Of a stretch of 22,979 bases of DNA, positions 15,565 to 22,178 are shown in pieces. The notes under the pieces were generated by a model that was given only the letters and a program-made list of their open reading frames with translations, ran no database searches and had not been told where the DNA came from. Positions within the stretch are counted from its first letter, which is position 1; every line of letters starts with the position of its first letter. The stretch lies in the NCBI GenBank assembly GCA_013911715.1, contig JACEST010000014.1:1-22979 (forward strand), written 5' to 3'. Position numbers and translations under genes: made by a program. This stretch comes from Sphingopyxis sp. GTDB taxonomy: Bacteria; Pseudomonadota; Alphaproteobacteria; Sphingomonadales; Sphingomonadaceae.

Positions 15565-16377
15565 TCACAGTGAAAAGCCTTCGCCCAGGTACAGCCGCCG
15601 CACATCGGCGTCTGCGACCAGTTCGGCGGGTGACCCCGCGAGCAACACCTTGCCGTCGTAAATGATGCACGCACGGTCGACCAGTTCGAGCGTTTCGCGG
15701 ACATTATGATCGGTAATCAGCACGCCAATCCCCCGCGTCTTCAAATCGGCGACGAGATCGCGAATATCGCTGATCGACAGCGGATCGATGCCAGCAAAGG
15801 GCTCGTCGAGCAGCATGATCGACGGGTCGGCGGCCAATGCGCGGGCAATTTCGGCGCGGCGACGCTCGCCCCCCGACAGCGCCATTGCCGGGCTGCCGCG
15901 CAGCCGCGCCAGACCAAATTCGTCGAGCAACCGCTCGAGCTTTTCGATACGCGCGGCCTTGTCGGGCTCGCTGAGTTCCAGCACCGCCGCAATATTCTGC
16001 TCGACTGTCAGCCCGCGAAAGATCGATGTTTCCTGCGGCAGATAGCCCAATCCCAGGATCGCGCGGCGATACATGGGCAGCGTCGTAATATCAGCTCCGT
16101 CGAGCATGATGCGGCCCGCATCGGGTTTAACGAGGCCCATGATCGAATAGAAGCATGTGGTCTTGCCCGCGCCATTGGGGCCGAGCAGCCCGACCACCTC
16201 GCCCTTCGCGACCGACAGCGACACATCGGACAGGACGACGCGCTTGTCGTAACTTTTGGCGATGCTGATCACGGCCAGGCCGTTGCCGCGTGCGGCATCT
16301 TCATGCGCATGCGCGACATTTTCGGCAACGCCGTGCGAGCTGCTGGACGGGGATTTGATGATCGCGCTGTCGGCCAT
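15565..16377 (-). CDS. lptB: LPS export ABC transporter ATPase LptB
   Basis: A 270-residue ABC ATPase that powers LPS extraction from the inner membrane with LptF/LptG. Walker A GPNGAGKTT (66-74), Q-loop Gln115, signature LSGGE (167-171), Walker B LLDEP with Glu192, and switch His224 are all present. The RRRAEIARALAADPSIMLLDEPFAGIDPL stretch is strongly LptB-like. It has about 30 extra N-terminal residues (Ser/Ala/His-rich) compared with E. coli; a later start is possible but no better codon is seen. A TTGACC at 16435-16440 (minus strand) could be its -35. lptA and lptC, normally just upstream, are not in the window; a 249-nt gap and mipZ are there instead. Confidence 0.93.
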   Translation of the reverse strand: MADSAIIKSPSSSSHGVAENVAHAHEDAARGNGLAVISIAKSYDKRVVLSDVSLSVAKGEVVGLLGPNGAGKTTCFYSIMGLVKPDAGRIMLDGADITTLPMYRRAILGLGYLPQETSIFRGLTVEQNIAAVLELSEPDKAARIEKLERLLDEFGLARLRGSPAMALSGGERRRAEIARALAADPSIMLLDEPFAGIDPLSISDIRDLVADLKTRGIGVLITDHNVRETLELVDRACIIYDGKVLLAGSPAELVADADVRRLYLGEGFSL

Positions 16378-16570
16378 GAAAATTGTCGCTGCCTAAGAAG
16401 GGTCGCCGCTGCGTTACCCCAGCCGCGCCGCCAAGGTCAATCTGGCAGGATTTTTGCTTGGTAATAGTTTTTCGGCGCCGAAACGGACCTGCTTCGTGCA
16501 GACACGTGCCGCACTATTCGGCAAGTGGCTTTTCATGCGGTATCCCGTCAGGCCCGATTTGCGCCTGCGC

Positions 16571-16628
16571 TGTGAAGCATTGTTCCTCATGCTGCTTCAC
16601 ATCGGCGCGCTGACAGCGGCGCTTTTTT
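16571..16628 (+). terminator. Hairpin and intrinsic terminator, possible small RNA 3' end
   Basis: On the plus strand a 9-bp stem TGTGAAGCA (16571-16579) and TGCTTCACA (16593-16601) is followed by a second hairpin (CGCGCT-GAC-AGCGGCG, about 16607-16620) and six T (16623-16628), ending inside the mipZ stop codon region. No plus-strand gene lies upstream (panC and others are elsewhere), so a short noncoding transcript from the lptB-mipZ gap is possible. The rest of the gap (16378-16570) shows no gene. Confidence 0.45.
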
Positions 16629-17454
16629 AGTCGGCGGCGACCGGCGACGCGAACAAATCGCCGTCGGGATGCATGCGTTCGCGTTGGGGCAGGTTGAGGC
16701 CCGCCAGCGCCTCGCGCAATTCCTGCCGCGCAACAACATGCGCGATCGCCATTCCGCCAAGGTGCGCCTTGTCGAGCAAGGTCAGGCCGGCAGGGAACAG
16801 CTCGCGGTAAATCACCCGCTCGCCCAGCCCGGGAATGACGCGAAAGCCGACACGCCGGGCGAGCTGGTCTAGCGCATCGCCAACGCGGCGCATGTTGCGT
16901 GCCTCGACATGCTGCAACCGGTTGCGCAGGATGACCCAGTCGATCGTCCGACCGTCGGCCTTGGCGCGCGCCTTGCGCGTGTCCCAGATCAGCTCGGAAT
17001 AGAAACTGGGGCGGATGACGCGGTAATCTTCGGGATCGACCTCGCCGATCAGGTCGAAATCGATGAAACTGTCGTTGATCGGGGTGACCAAAGTGTCGGC
17101 GCGGGTCGCCAGATAGCGCGTAAATTTGTCATCGCGCCCCGGTGTGTCGATCACCAGATAGTCGCAGTCCTGCGACAAAGCGCCCAACTGGTTGTCGAGC
17201 GTCGCAATCGAATCGCCGGTGAACACGTCGAAGCGCGGGGTCGGCAGGTCAATGTCACGCCGCGCGGCGGTGCGCTGACGATTCTCGAGATAGCGGTGAA
17301 AGGTGCGCTGGCGCGAATCGAGATCGATACCCGACACACGCCACCCCATCGCCGCCAGCGCGACGGCAAAATGCACTGCGCAGGTCGATTTGCCCGTGCC
17401 ACCCTTTTCATTGGCGAACAGGATGACATGCGGGCTGGCAGGATTCATGGGCAT
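16627..17454 (-). CDS. mipZ: Division plane positioning ATPase MipZ
   Basis: A 275-residue ParA/MinD-type ATPase that forms a gradient from the chromosome origins and blocks FtsZ assembly away from midcell (known for Caulobacter). The deviant Walker A FANEKGGTGKST carries Lys17 and Lys22. IDLDSRQRT (switch I) and VIDTPGRDD (Walker B, Asp103) follow. MipZ-specific segments are visible: LVTPINDSFIDFDLIGEVDP, WVILRNRL, EARNMRR and RVIYRELFPAGLTLLD, which set it apart from plasmid ParA. Two ATGs (17454, 17448) are possible. A consensus TATAAT lies on its strand at 17513-17508. Standing alone without parB is normal for mipZ. Confidence 0.94.
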   Translation of the reverse strand: MPMNPASPHVILFANEKGGTGKSTCAVHFAVALAAMGWRVSGIDLDSRQRTFHRYLENRQRTAARRDIDLPTPRFDVFTGDSIATLDNQLGALSQDCDYLVIDTPGRDDKFTRYLATRADTLVTPINDSFIDFDLIGEVDPEDYRVIRPSFYSELIWDTRKARAKADGRTIDWVILRNRLQHVEARNMRRVGDALDQLARRVGFRVIPGLGERVIYRELFPAGLTLLDKAHLGGMAIAHVVARQELREALAGLNLPQRERMHPDGDLFASPVAAD

Positions 17455-17507
17455 TGCGGCTTTGTGACTAGAGGGCGTAATAGTCCGCGCGGGTGGACGA
17501 CAGCGTC

Positions 17508-17534
17508 ATTATAGGAGCAGGCGAAGCGGTGCAA
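17508..17534 (-). promoter_or_regulatory. Candidate mipZ promoter overlapping panC start
   Basis: On the minus strand TTGCAC (17534-17529), a 15-nt spacer and a perfect TATAAT (17513-17508) precede mipZ, with a start near 17501 and a leader of about 47 nt. The -35 falls on the panC GTG codon and the -10 touches its AGGAG. An inverted pair GACTA/TAGTC (17466-17470, 17481-17485) lies just downstream in the leader. The spacer is short, so the -35 is less sure than the -10. Confidence 0.5.
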
Positions 17535-18368
17535 ATCATCCGTGAATTGAGCGAGCTGCGCATGGCGACGCGGCACCTTCGGCAAAATGGAGCGACACTG
17601 GCGCTGGTGCCGACCATGGGTGCGCTGCACGACGGGCATCTGGCGCTGGTCGCCGAGGCGCGGCGCAAGGCGACCCATGTCGCGGTATCGATCTTCGTCA
17701 ATCCTACCCAATTTGGACCGAATGAGGATTTCGCTGCCTATCCGCGCGACGAGGCGCGCGATGCCGCCTTGCTGGCGGATGCCGGTGCGGCGTTGCTGTG
17801 GGCACCGGATGTGTCGACCATGTATCCGACCGGGCACGCGACGCATATCGAAGTGGCTGGGCTCGGCGCCGATTTTTGCGGCGCGGCGCGGCCCGGGCAT
17901 TTCGACGGGGTCGCCACCGTGGTCGCCAAATTATTCTGTCAGGTTCAACCCGATATTGCCCTGTTCGGCGAAAAGGACTGGCAGCAACTCGCTATCATTC
18001 GCCGCATGACCGCCGATCTTGACCTGCCAGTCCAAGTATACGGCGTCGCCATCGTGCGCGAAGCCGACGGGCTCGCGCGTTCTTCGCGCAACGCCTATCT
18101 GACCGCCGGGCAGCGCGCGGCGGCGGCGGCCTTCCCGGCGGCGCTGCAACGGGCGGCGCATGCAATCGCGGCGGGCGCGCCCGTGGCAGACACGCTGGCG
18201 GCGGCCGAGGCGGCGATTTTGGCGGGCGGGTTCGACAGCATCGACTATGTCGCGCTTGCCGATGCTGCGACGCTCGAACGGCTCGGCCAATGGCGCCAAC
18301 CGGCGCGCCTGCTCGCCGCTGCCCGGATCGGGCGCACCCGGCTGATCGACAATTGGCCGGTTGGTTAA
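17529..18368 (+). CDS. panC: Pantoate--beta-alanine ligase
   Basis: A 279-residue cytosolic enzyme that joins pantoate and beta-alanine with ATP to give pantothenate, the precursor of coenzyme A. The HIGH-like ATP site is PTMGALHDGHLAL (28-40), followed by SIFVNPTQFGPNEDF and GEKDWQQLAIIRRM; SSRNAYL is the second conserved nucleotide-site block. An upstream GTG (17493) adds 12 residues, but GTG 17529 gives the usual PanC beginning (MQIIRELSELR) and has AGGAG 11 nt before it. It diverges from mipZ. No panB or panD is adjacent. All key motifs are intact, so it should be active. Confidence 0.92.
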   Translation: MQIIRELSELRMATRHLRQNGATLALVPTMGALHDGHLALVAEARRKATHVAVSIFVNPTQFGPNEDFAAYPRDEARDAALLADAGAALLWAPDVSTMYPTGHATHIEVAGLGADFCGAARPGHFDGVATVVAKLFCQVQPDIALFGEKDWQQLAIIRRMTADLDLPVQVYGVAIVREADGLARSSRNAYLTAGQRAAAAAFPAALQRAAHAIAAGAPVADTLAAAEAAILAGGFDSIDYVALADAATLERLGQWRQPARLLAAARIGRTRLIDNWPVG

Positions 18369-18428
18369 CGAATAAAATATCATCAATTCATGCAGTTAAA
18401 TCAAATGTCGTTATTTCTGACATGCGCG

Positions 18429-18444
18429 TTAATCTTTTGTTGAC
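18429..18444 (+). promoter_or_regulatory. CtrA-like binding site upstream of Sel1-like gene
   Basis: TTAA-N7-TTGAC (TTAATCTTTTGTTGAC) differs at one position from the full CtrA motif TTAA-N7-TTAAC. It sits 58 nt before the start codon in an AT-rich gap that contrasts with the GC-rich surroundings. A further TTAAC is at 18364-18368, within the panC stop. The TTGACC part could also serve as a -35 element. Confidence 0.4.
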
Positions 18445-18502
18445 CACGAACGGCAAGGTTGGCGTCCGCAGCCCGGTTTGATCGGGCACAAGGGGACGCC
18501 AC

Positions 18503-18817
18503 ATGGGCAACAGTATGAAGAGCGCACAATATCTGATCGAAGGCAGCCTGGCGCGGGCCGCGTGCGGCGATCCGGCCGCCTATTTCGACCTTGGCATCGC
18601 ATTTTCGACCGGCAGCGGCGGGGTCGATGTCGACCTTGTCCAGGCGCACAAATGGTTCAACCTCGCCGCGCTTGGCGGCAGCATCGAAGGCCAGCAATGC
18701 CGCGCTGATGTCTCGGCTGAAATGAGCCGCGATGAAATTGCCGAGGCCCAGCGCCAGGCGCGCGCATGGCTCGACGAAACCGCCAGGCGGCCGATGCAGC
18801 AGCGTTTTGCGGCCTAA
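18503..18817 (+). CDS. Sel1-like repeat protein, small
   Basis: A 104-residue protein with one Sel1/TPR-like unit (about residues 23-58): AAYFDLGIAFSTGSGGVDVDLVQAHKWFNLAALGGSIEG fits the A-x-x-x-LG...G...D...A..W...AA..G pattern. Such units mediate protein-protein contacts; no catalytic motif is seen. There is no signal peptide, so it is probably cytosolic. ATG 18503 has AGGGGA 8-9 nt upstream; ATG 18515 is possible. The upstream gap is AT-rich and carries a CtrA-like box. Its TAA stop overlaps the TAG of the gene on the other strand (18814-18817). Function unknown; cell-cycle control is only inferred from the box. Confidence 0.72.
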   Translation: MGNSMKSAQYLIEGSLARAACGDPAAYFDLGIAFSTGSGGVDVDLVQAHKWFNLAALGGSIEGQQCRADVSAEMSRDEIAEAQRQARAWLDETARRPMQQRFAA

Positions 18818-19947
18818 GCCTTTTTGAACGGCAGATGTTGCGCCAGCCAGTCGGCCTCCACCTCCTCGGCCGCGCGCTCGCGTTCGAGAAATTCGGACAC
18901 CGCGCGGCGAAAGCCGGAGTCGGCAATATAATGCGCCGACCAGGTGGCGACGGGGGCATAACCGCGCGCCAGCTTATGCCCGCCCTGCGCGCCCGCCTCG
19001 ACGGTTTTGAGGCCGCGCGCGATGGCGATGTCGATCGCCTGATAAAAGCATAGCTCGAAATGCAGAAAGGGGATGTCGCGACGCGCGCCCCAATAACGGC
19101 CGTATAATGTGCCCGTGCCAACGAAATGCATCGCGCCAGCGACCGGCGCGTCGTGATCATACGCCAGCGACATGATAATCTGGTCCGCCATCGTTTCCGC
19201 CATCGCATCGAACGCCGCGCGGGTCAGATAGGGCTGGCCCCATTTGCGCGCGCCCGTGTCCTGATAAAAAGTCCACATCGCGTCCCAGTCGGCGGGCGTA
19301 ATGGCACTGCCACTGCGATTCTCGAGCCGCAGACCGGCCGCCGCGCGGGCGCGCTCCTTTTTGAGCTGCTTGCGCCGTGCGGCGGTGAGTGTGCTCAGGA
19401 AATCGTCGAAATCGCGGTAGCCGTCGTTGGCAAAATGAAACTGGATGTCGCGGCGCGCCAGCCACCCCGCGCGCTCGAACAGCGGCATCTGCGCGGGCGC
19501 GACAAAGGTTGCGTGCGCCGACGACAGCGTATTGCCGCGCACCACTGCCTCGGCGCCGCGTATGAGCAGCGCCAGCGCATCGCTGTCATGCCCCAGCAGG
19601 CGTGGGCCCGGCACCGGGGTGAAGGGCACCGCAATCTGCAGCTTGGGATAATAATCGCCGCCTGCGCGCGCCCAGGCCTCGGCCCAGCTGTGGTCGAACA
19701 CATATTCGCCTTGGCTGTGCCCCTTTACATAAGCGGGCGCAGCGGCGAGCAACTTGCCCGCCGCGTCCTCGACCAGCAAAGGTGCAGGCTGCCAGCCGGT
19801 GCCGGGGCCAACGCTGCCCGATGTTTCGAGCAGCGCCAGAAAAGCATGGCTGACGAAGGGGTTGCCGCCATCGTGCAGCGCATCCCATGCAGCGGCGGGC
19901 ACGTCCGCGACGCCGCTGCCGATGCGCAGGGCGAGCGCGTCGCTCAT
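18814..19947 (-). CDS. DUF482 / FemAB-like acyltransferase-fold protein
   Basis: A 377-residue protein of the FemAB-like (DUF482, peptidoglycan biosynthesis/recognition) family, related to the GNAT fold. FVSHAFLALLETSGSVG near the N-terminus, TAARRKQLKKERARA in the centre, WTFYQDTGARKWGQPYLT, and GRYWGARRDIPFLHFELCFYQAID with EAGAQGGHKLARGY near the C-terminus are characteristic. The family is thought to transfer acyl or aminoacyl groups, but no member function is firmly known to me. Its start lies 11 nt from a family C repeat that separates it from the RidA-like gene on the same strand; read-through from that operon is plausible. It is convergent with the Sel1-like gene. Confidence 0.85.
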   Translation of the reverse strand: MSDALALRIGSGVADVPAAAWDALHDGGNPFVSHAFLALLETSGSVGPGTGWQPAPLLVEDAAGKLLAAAPAYVKGHSQGEYVFDHSWAEAWARAGGDYYPKLQIAVPFTPVPGPRLLGHDSDALALLIRGAEAVVRGNTLSSAHATFVAPAQMPLFERAGWLARRDIQFHFANDGYRDFDDFLSTLTAARRKQLKKERARAAAGLRLENRSGSAITPADWDAMWTFYQDTGARKWGQPYLTRAAFDAMAETMADQIIMSLAYDHDAPVAGAMHFVGTGTLYGRYWGARRDIPFLHFELCFYQAIDIAIARGLKTVEAGAQGGHKLARGYAPVATWSAHYIADSGFRRAVSEFLERERAAEEVEADWLAQHLPFKKA

Positions 19948-19957
19948 TCAAAATATT

Positions 19958-20043
19958 CGTCATTCCCGCGAAGGCGGGAATCCATCTCCTGCCGGTTCGT
20001 CATAACATTCCGGAGATGGACCCCCGCCTTCGCGGGGGTGACG
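19958..20043. repeat. Inverted intergenic repeat, family C
   Basis: Arms 19958-19989 (starting CGTCATTCCCGCGAAGG) and 20012-20043 (ending CGCGGGGGTGACG) are 32-nt near-complements with few mismatches, separated by 22 nt. The family is the same as at 13631-13740 and the orientation of arm 1 is the same. It lies between the RidA-like and DUF482 genes. Confidence 0.9.
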
Positions 20044-20069
20044 AAGTTGTGGATACCCAATGGTGCCAC

Positions 20070-20540
20070 CTAAGCCGGGCGCACCGCAACAATCGCGTCG
20101 ATTTCCACCGCCGCGCCGCGCGGCAGCACGGCGACGCCGACGGCGCTGCGGGCATGCTTGCCGCTCGCGCCGAACACCGCCTCCATCAGCTCCGACGCGC
20201 CATTGGCAACCTGCGGCTGATCGGTGAAATCGGGGGTTGAATTGACGAACACGCCCAACTTGACGATGCGTTCAACGCGGCTGAAATCACCGCCCAGCGC
20301 AGCGCCAATTTGCGCGATCAGCATCACACCGCACAATTTGGCGGCATGCTGGCCGCCAGCGAGATCGACGTCTTCGCCCAGCCGTCCGGTGACAAAGCTG
20401 CCATCCTCTCGAAAGGGCAATTGGCCCGAAATATGCAACAACCCGCCATGCTCGACGGTCGGCACATAGGCCGCGACCGGCGCGGCCGGGGCGGGCAGGG
20501 TCAGGCCGAGTTCGGCAAGGCGGGCGGCAACATCGGTCAT
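20070..20540 (-). CDS. RidA (YjgF/YER057c/UK114) family protein
   Basis: A 156-residue protein of the Rid superfamily; canonical RidA deaminates reactive enamine/imine intermediates of PLP enzymes. The longer N-terminus (ARLAELGLTLPAPAAPVAAYVP) and the block LLHISGQLPFREDG place it in a Rid subgroup other than classical RidA. The classical catalytic Arg (in a C-R-VQVYLAD-type pattern) is not seen here; the matching region reads RIVKLGVFVNSTPDF, and ARSAVGVAVLPRGAAVEIDAIVAV ends the fold. Deaminase activity is thus uncertain, though ARSAVGV retains an Arg. It follows the HAD gene by 11 nt, part of a DUF3572-HAD-RidA operon. Confidence 0.86.
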   Translation of the reverse strand: MTDVAARLAELGLTLPAPAAPVAAYVPTVEHGGLLHISGQLPFREDGSFVTGRLGEDVDLAGGQHAAKLCGVMLIAQIGAALGGDFSRVERIVKLGVFVNSTPDFTDQPQVANGASELMEAVFGASGKHARSAVGVAVLPRGAAVEIDAIVAVRPA

Positions 20541-20551
20541 AGTCGGTCCTT

Positions 20552-21193
20552 TCAGACGGTTTCGATGGCGGGGGCAGGCTGGCCCGCAAGCAAACGGGCG
20601 GCGATCCAGTGATGCGCCGCCGCCCAGTCGTCGATACGGGCGTGGGCGTGGGCGGCGGGCTTGATCTTGGCGGCGATGGCGGGTTCACCGACCATATGCA
20701 GTCGCCACACACCGGGTGCATGTTCAGCAACCGAACCATGGTGCTGCGCCAGATCATCGATGAACAGCGCGACGGGCGGCGCGCGCTCCGCAATAAGCTG
20801 CGCCACGGGGCCGCCCTTGCCGCCGCGGCTGCCGATGACCGGGGCGTGCAAGCCATGTGCAGCGAGCTGGACCTCACGCCTGGCCTGATGCTCGGGTCCA
20901 ACATTGGTCAGGATGACGATGTCGGCGATCTCGCCCAGCGCCGCCAAAGCCTCAAGCGCACCGGCAATCGGCGTCTGGCGCGGCATCTGGTGGGTGAAAA
21001 AGGCATCGAGCAGCGGCCATACCTCGAGCGCCTCAAGCGGTGTGCCGCACTCCTTGCGTTTGAGTGCACCCGCGAAACTCGCATCCTCCATCTGAAACTC
21101 GACGCCATGTTCGGCATCGACCCACTGCGCAAAGTGCACGACCATGTGCATCAGCACTTCGTCGCAATCGGTGATGATGAGCGGGCGGGACAT
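20552..21193 (-). CDS. HAD superfamily hydrolase-like protein
   Basis: A 213-residue HAD-like protein. Motif I ITDCDEVLMHM has Asp9 and Asp11, motif II VILTNVG, motif IV ALFIDDLAQHHGSV. The motif III Lys is likely in RGGKGGP. It differs from typical HAD-IA members in the cap (about 20-80, EDASFAGALKRKECGTPLEALEVWP) and may be a distinct alphaproteobacterial subgroup. It lies between DUF3572 (11 nt) and RidA-like (11 nt) genes on the same strand, so co-transcription is very likely. Phosphatase activity is plausible from motifs, substrate unknown. Confidence 0.82.
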   Translation of the reverse strand: MSRPLIITDCDEVLMHMVVHFAQWVDAEHGVEFQMEDASFAGALKRKECGTPLEALEVWPLLDAFFTHQMPRQTPIAGALEALAALGEIADIVILTNVGPEHQARREVQLAAHGLHAPVIGSRGGKGGPVAQLIAERAPPVALFIDDLAQHHGSVAEHAPGVWRLHMVGEPAIAAKIKPAAHAHARIDDWAAAHHWIAARLLAGQPAPAIETV

Positions 21194-21204
21194 GGGGCCT
21201 GTTT

Positions 21205-21480
21205 CTATGTTTCGAGTCGGGCTGCGGTAGCGGCGAGCGCGGCGGGGTCGCTATCGATGGCCGCCGCGCAGGACACAAGGTCATTTTCGTGGCCCGTAAG
21301 AAAGCCCAGGATTGCTGCCTGGGTTGCGCGGTCGTCCAGCGCCCCGCGCAGCGCGTCGGGGGTGAGGCCGGTGAGCGCCAGAAATCGTTCCGCGCGGGGG
21401 CCATCGGACAAGATCCACGCCAGTGCGGTCAGCGCGAGCGCCGCATCGTCGGCGGGGTTCGGCAGGGGAGATTGTTTCAT
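21205..21480 (-). CDS. DUF3572 domain protein
   Basis: A 91-residue alpha-helical protein of the DUF3572 family, found in Alphaproteobacteria and often beside divK (from general knowledge, not searched). Typical words are DDAALALTALAWIL, RFLALTGLTPDALR and AAILGFLTGHENDL. No catalytic residues, signal peptide or membrane helix are seen. It heads the three-gene minus-strand group and starts 56 nt from divK on the opposite strand, so both may share control. Function unknown. Confidence 0.85.
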   Translation of the reverse strand: MKQSPLPNPADDAALALTALAWILSDGPRAERFLALTGLTPDALRGALDDRATQAAILGFLTGHENDLVSCAAAIDSDPAALAATAARLET

Positions 21481-21536
21481 GCCCCCGCTTCGCCTAAACC
21501 CGGCCGCGAAACAAGCCGCGAAAGCAACCTATTATC

Positions 21537-21899
21537 ATGGGCAAGACCGTATTGGTGGTCGAGGACAATGAGCTGAACCTGCGCTTGTTCTGCGACCTTT
21601 TGAACGCGCACGGCTATACCGCGCATGCCGTGCGCGACGGCCGCGACTGTCTGGCGCGCGCGCGCGAGGTGCAGCCCGACCTCATCATCATGGATATTCA
21701 ATTGCCCCACGTCAGCGGAATGGAACTGATCGTGCAATTAAAGGCCGATGCCCAGCTGTCCCCGGTCCCGATCATGGCGGTCACCGCCTATGCCGGCAAA
21801 GGCGACGAAGACCGCATCCGCGCGGCGGGCGCCGAGGCCTATGTGTCGAAGCCGATTTCGGTGATCAAATTTATCGAAAGCGTGGGGGCGTTTGCGTGA
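21537..21899 (+). CDS. divK: Single-domain response regulator DivK
   Basis: A 120-residue receiver domain without an output domain. Phospho-acceptor Asp53 (IIMDIQLP), acidic pair Glu9/Asp10 (VVEDNELN), Thr83 (AVTAY) and Lys105 (SKPI) are all present. The pattern VLVVEDNELNLRLFCDLL, GDEDRIRAAGAEAYVSKPISV matches Caulobacter DivK closely. In the known pathway DivK~P signals to DivL and CckA and lowers CtrA activity at one cell pole. The usual neighbour pleD is absent; DUF3572 is divergent. No strong ribosome site precedes the ATG. A REP-like doublet begins 17 nt after its stop. Confidence 0.93.
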   Translation: MGKTVLVVEDNELNLRLFCDLLNAHGYTAHAVRDGRDCLARAREVQPDLIIMDIQLPHVSGMELIVQLKADAQLSPVPIMAVTAYAGKGDEDRIRAAGAEAYVSKPISVIKFIESVGAFA

Positions 21900-21915
21900 G
21901 GACCCTGGCGCGATT

Positions 21916-21988
21916 GTAATTAGGGACAGTCCCCAATTAGCAGAGCCCGACGCATCACGGATGGTAATTGGGAACTGTCCCTAATTAC
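21916..21988. repeat. Stand-alone REP-like doublet (family D relative)
   Basis: Arms 21916-21939 and 21965-21988 are 24-nt inverted copies with one mismatch, separated by 25 nt. Each arm is a strong palindrome around GGGACAGTCCC with AATTA at both ends. The pattern AATTA-GGGACA is shared with the RAYT-flanking doublets, but the middle (GTCCCC versus CGAGACTT) differs. No transposase is next to it. It could also end the divK transcript. Confidence 0.88.
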
Positions 21989-22012
21989 CGGACCTCGAAT
22001 GTCTCAACCACG

Positions 22013-22037
22013 AAAAAGGGCGGCACCATGGCCGCCC
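22013..22037 (-). terminator. Intrinsic terminator of the rpmG transcript
   Basis: On the minus strand GGGCGGC (22037-22031), loop CATGGT, GCCGCCC (22024-22018) and five T (22017-22013) form a textbook terminator. It lies 139 nt after the rpmG stop, so rpmG would have a long structured 3' UTR. Confidence 0.75.
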
Positions 22038-22063
22038 TGCTCGGTGCTGGATCAGTGTCGGGA

Positions 22064-22106
22064 TGAACATGCCCCGCATGTTCAAGAACTGTCTGGGGGA
22101 CAGTTC
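22064..22106 (-). other. Tandem hairpins with complementary loops in rpmG 3' UTR
   Basis: Two perfect 8-bp hairpins lie 1 nt apart: TGAACATG-CCCCG-CATGTTCA (22064-22084) and GAACTGTC-TGGGG-GACAGTTC (22086-22106). The loops hold CCCC and GGGG and could pair with each other. The junction GTTC-AA-GAAC (22080-22089) allows a competing fold. The strand of action is inferred from the minus-strand terminator that follows. Confidence 0.6.
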
Positions 22107-22129
22107 GACCCGGCACTCCTGCGCGGGGA

Positions 22130-22178
22130 TGACGCATTTCCAAGGCCGCGCGCTAATCGCGCGCGGGGAAATGCGTCA
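22130..22178 (-). repeat. Long hairpin containing the rpmG stop codon
   Basis: TGACGCATTTCC (22130-22141) pairs with GGAAATGCGTCA (22167-22178), and inside it CCGCGCGC pairs with GCGCGCGG around a 5-nt loop, with an AAGG bulge on one side. The combined 20-bp stem includes the rpmG TGA. No T run follows, so it is not a standard terminator and may protect the mRNA end or be a repeat element. Confidence 0.65.

Noticed and set aside
16627..17454. Plasmid or chromosome partition ParA
   Set aside because: Segments such as NDSFIDFDLIGEVDP and VIYRELFPAGLTLLD match MipZ, and no parB is adjacent.
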